A stretch of 64,000 nucleotides of DNA, taken from positions 248,001 through 312,000 of the forward strand of contig NZ_BDCJ01000006.1 in NCBI RefSeq assembly GCF_001613445.1, read 5' to 3'. This stretch comes from Nocardia grenadensis NBRC 108939. GTDB lineage: Bacteria; Actinomycetota; Actinomycetes; Mycobacteriales; Mycobacteriaceae. How positions within the stretch are numbered: the first letter of the stretch is position 1; each line of letters opens with the position of its first letter. Positions 62,612-64,000 of the stretch are shown one piece after another. The notes beneath the pieces were generated by a model. It searched no databases, was not told the origin of the DNA, and was given only the letters and a program-made list of their open reading frames with translations. The translations under genes were made by a program, and so were the position numbers.

Positions 62612-63820
62612 TCACCGACCGTCCGTCGTGGCTTCGAGGACGCCGACGGTGAGTTCCTGGAACCCGAACGGCGCTTCCTCGGGTGGCTTCGGGCCGAGGC
62701 GCACGGCCGCGATTCCTTTATCGGGCATCACCGCCAGTGTTTGGTTCCGGAATCCGATGGCCCAGAATGTATCGGGGCCGGCATCCGGAACCAATGGCCC
62801 CGTCAGCGGGACCTGCTCACCGCGCCCGTTCGCGGCCGGCGCGGGTGACACCACCAGGCCGTCCGAGTTCAGCCACCAGAGTCGTCCATAGCCCCGGTTG
62901 AGGTCGGTACTGGGGCTGACCGACCTCTGCGCGTAATCGGCGTCGATGATCTGTTCGCCGTTCCAAGCGCCTTCGTGGAGCATCAGGACTCCCAGGCGGG
63001 CAATATCCGGACACGTCGATCGCAGGCCCATGAAGGTCATGGCTCCCCCCGAGCGATCCCGTTCCAGATGCGAGTCACGCATACCGAGCGGGCCGAAGAG
63101 GTGCAGCCGAGCGTAGTCGGAGGGATGTACACCGGTGGCGGAATGAAGGACCCTCGAAAGCACCTGCACGGCCGAATTGTTGTACACCCACTCCGTTCCC
63201 GGGTCTCGTGCCTGACCGAGGCCGATGGCGAACGCGGTCTTGTCCGGTGCCTTCACCGCCATTTCCGCATAGTCGGTGACAGCGTCCCACTGGCGCCCCG
63301 AGGTGTTCGTGAGGAGGTGTTCGACTGTCACGCTCTCCGACGGAGTGCCGCGCCACTCCGGTACGTGATCGGCGACCTTGTCCGCCACCGATAGTTCACC
63401 CCGCCGGACGGCGATTCCCACCAGGAGTCCGGTGAGCGATTTGGTGACCGAGAATGTTTCCCGAGGATCCGGTCCGGAGTGGGGATCCCGTTCGTCGACG
63501 ACCAGCTTGCCGTCGCGGACCACGGCCAGGCAAGCCGAGCCACCGGCCTGGGCCCGGCCGGTGAGTGTTTCCAGCGCGTGCGGATCGAAATCACTGTCCG
63601 CGGCGGAGGTCCGCTCCCAATCCCGGCCGGGGAAGACGGCATTGTCGACGTCAACCTGGCCGGGGTTGCCCTGCGCGGTGGGCAGCTCTCTGCCGCCACA
63701 GGCCAGCACGAGCACGGCGGTTGTCGCGATCGCCGCCCGCCACCATCGTGGAAATGCGGTATCGCGACGCGATTCATTCGGACGCCCCGATTCCGGCCCG
63801 CGATGCGAGAACATAGGCAA
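62612..63820 (-). CDS. Serine beta-lactamase-family (class C-like) lipoprotein
   Basis: 402 residues. An N-terminal hydrophobic segment ends AVLVLAC-GG, a lipobox, so the protein is probably membrane-anchored. SVTK (active-site Ser and Lys), YNNS (YxN) and the late GFRNQ region give the penicillin-binding/beta-lactamase fold. Such proteins are D,D-peptidase-like esterases as often as true beta-lactamases; SACLAVVRDGKLVVDER and NTSGRQWD are typical of the esterase/lactamase clade. An ATG at 63814 is an alternative start. No drug-resistance role is shown by the sequence. Confidence 0.85.
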   Translation of the reverse strand: MPMFSHRGPESGRPNESRRDTAFPRWWRAAIATTAVLVLACGGRELPTAQGNPGQVDVDNAVFPGRDWERTSAADSDFDPHALETLTGRAQAGGSACLAVVRDGKLVVDERDPHSGPDPRETFSVTKSLTGLLVGIAVRRGELSVADKVADHVPEWRGTPSESVTVEHLLTNTSGRQWDAVTDYAEMAVKAPDKTAFAIGLGQARDPGTEWVYNNSAVQVLSRVLHSATGVHPSDYARLHLFGPLGMRDSHLERDRSGGAMTFMGLRSTCPDIARLGVLMLHEGAWNGEQIIDADYAQRSVSPSTDLNRGYGRLWWLNSDGLVVSPAPAANGRGEQVPLTGPLVPDAGPDTFWAIGFRNQTLAVMPDKGIAAVRLGPKPPEEAPFGFQELTVGVLEATTDGR

Positions 63821-64000
63821 GCTCCTTGTCTATTTTTCGGCCAGTGTAACCGCACTACGCGGTTTCGACGAGGTGATGTCGTCGGCGATCGCCGGGTCTT
63901 GACTCGACCGCGGATACGGTGGTGGCCGGACTCCCGGCGGTGCGGCCCGCGAAGGAATCGATGACTCCGGTGCCGACGGAGCCGAGCATCGTTGTGCTCG

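Overview
The window is high-GC actinobacterial DNA, most probably from Nocardia or a close mycolic-acid-forming relative. The clues are an antigen-85-type mycolyltransferase-like esterase, a SCO5389-family protein, fadD/echA/fadA-type acyl-CoA genes, an EgtD homologue, several VapBC/Fic modules, GTG/TTG starts with GGAGG-type ribosome sites, and strongly G/C-ended codons. No taxonomic marker gene (rRNA, rpoB) is present, so the genus is an inference.

Left part (1-27,900): the window opens inside narJ, which overlaps narI (respiratory nitrate reductase assembly and membrane subunit). A VapBC toxin-antitoxin pair, a Fic protein with a probable leaderless start, a thiolase, an NlpC/P60 wall peptidase, a divergent XRE-cupin regulator/methyltransferase pair, a CocE-type secreted hydrolase, a class III adenylate cyclase, a DUF1330 protein, an aldose epimerase and an EgtD homologue follow. 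The EgtD homologue carries an alanine where the histidine-recognition glutamate should be. Next come AraC regulators, a membrane PAF-acetylhydrolase-like protein, a ferredoxin-P450 pair divergent from a large SARP/AfsR regulator, small oxidoreductases, and a second VapBC locus whose antitoxin is frameshifted.

Island (about 27,900-31,995): base composition drops visibly to roughly even GC. An IS3-type orfA remnant lies at the left edge and a tRNA-Arg(CCT) gene at the right edge, with its 3' end facing the island. Inside is a three-gene cassette: a saccharopine-dehydrogenase-like reductase, a flavin-dependent Cys-decarboxylase-type flavoprotein, and a FabH-like condensing enzyme with an intact Cys-His-Asn triad. 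I know no described pathway with this trio.

Right part (32,000-64,000): a Baeyer-Villiger-type monooxygenase is divergent from an acyl-CoA ligase. A SCO5389-family gene, an M23 peptidase and a LuxR-type regulator follow. Then come two giant NRPS-like genes (3395 and 3176 residues). Their open frames are clean over 20 kb, yet all three condensation domains have lost the catalytic second His of HHxxxDG. Three adenylation domains stop exactly at the hinge before the C-terminal subdomain, and long disordered linkers repeat an LPxR motif. Only one A-T didomain looks functional, with a threonine-like code. The window ends with the Ag85-like esterase, an enoyl-CoA hydratase family gene divergent from a tandem-TetR regulator, and a beta-lactamase-family lipoprotein.

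The three items most worth following are the catalytically silenced NRPS pair, the EgtD with a natural E-to-A specificity change, and the tRNA-flanked low-GC cassette.
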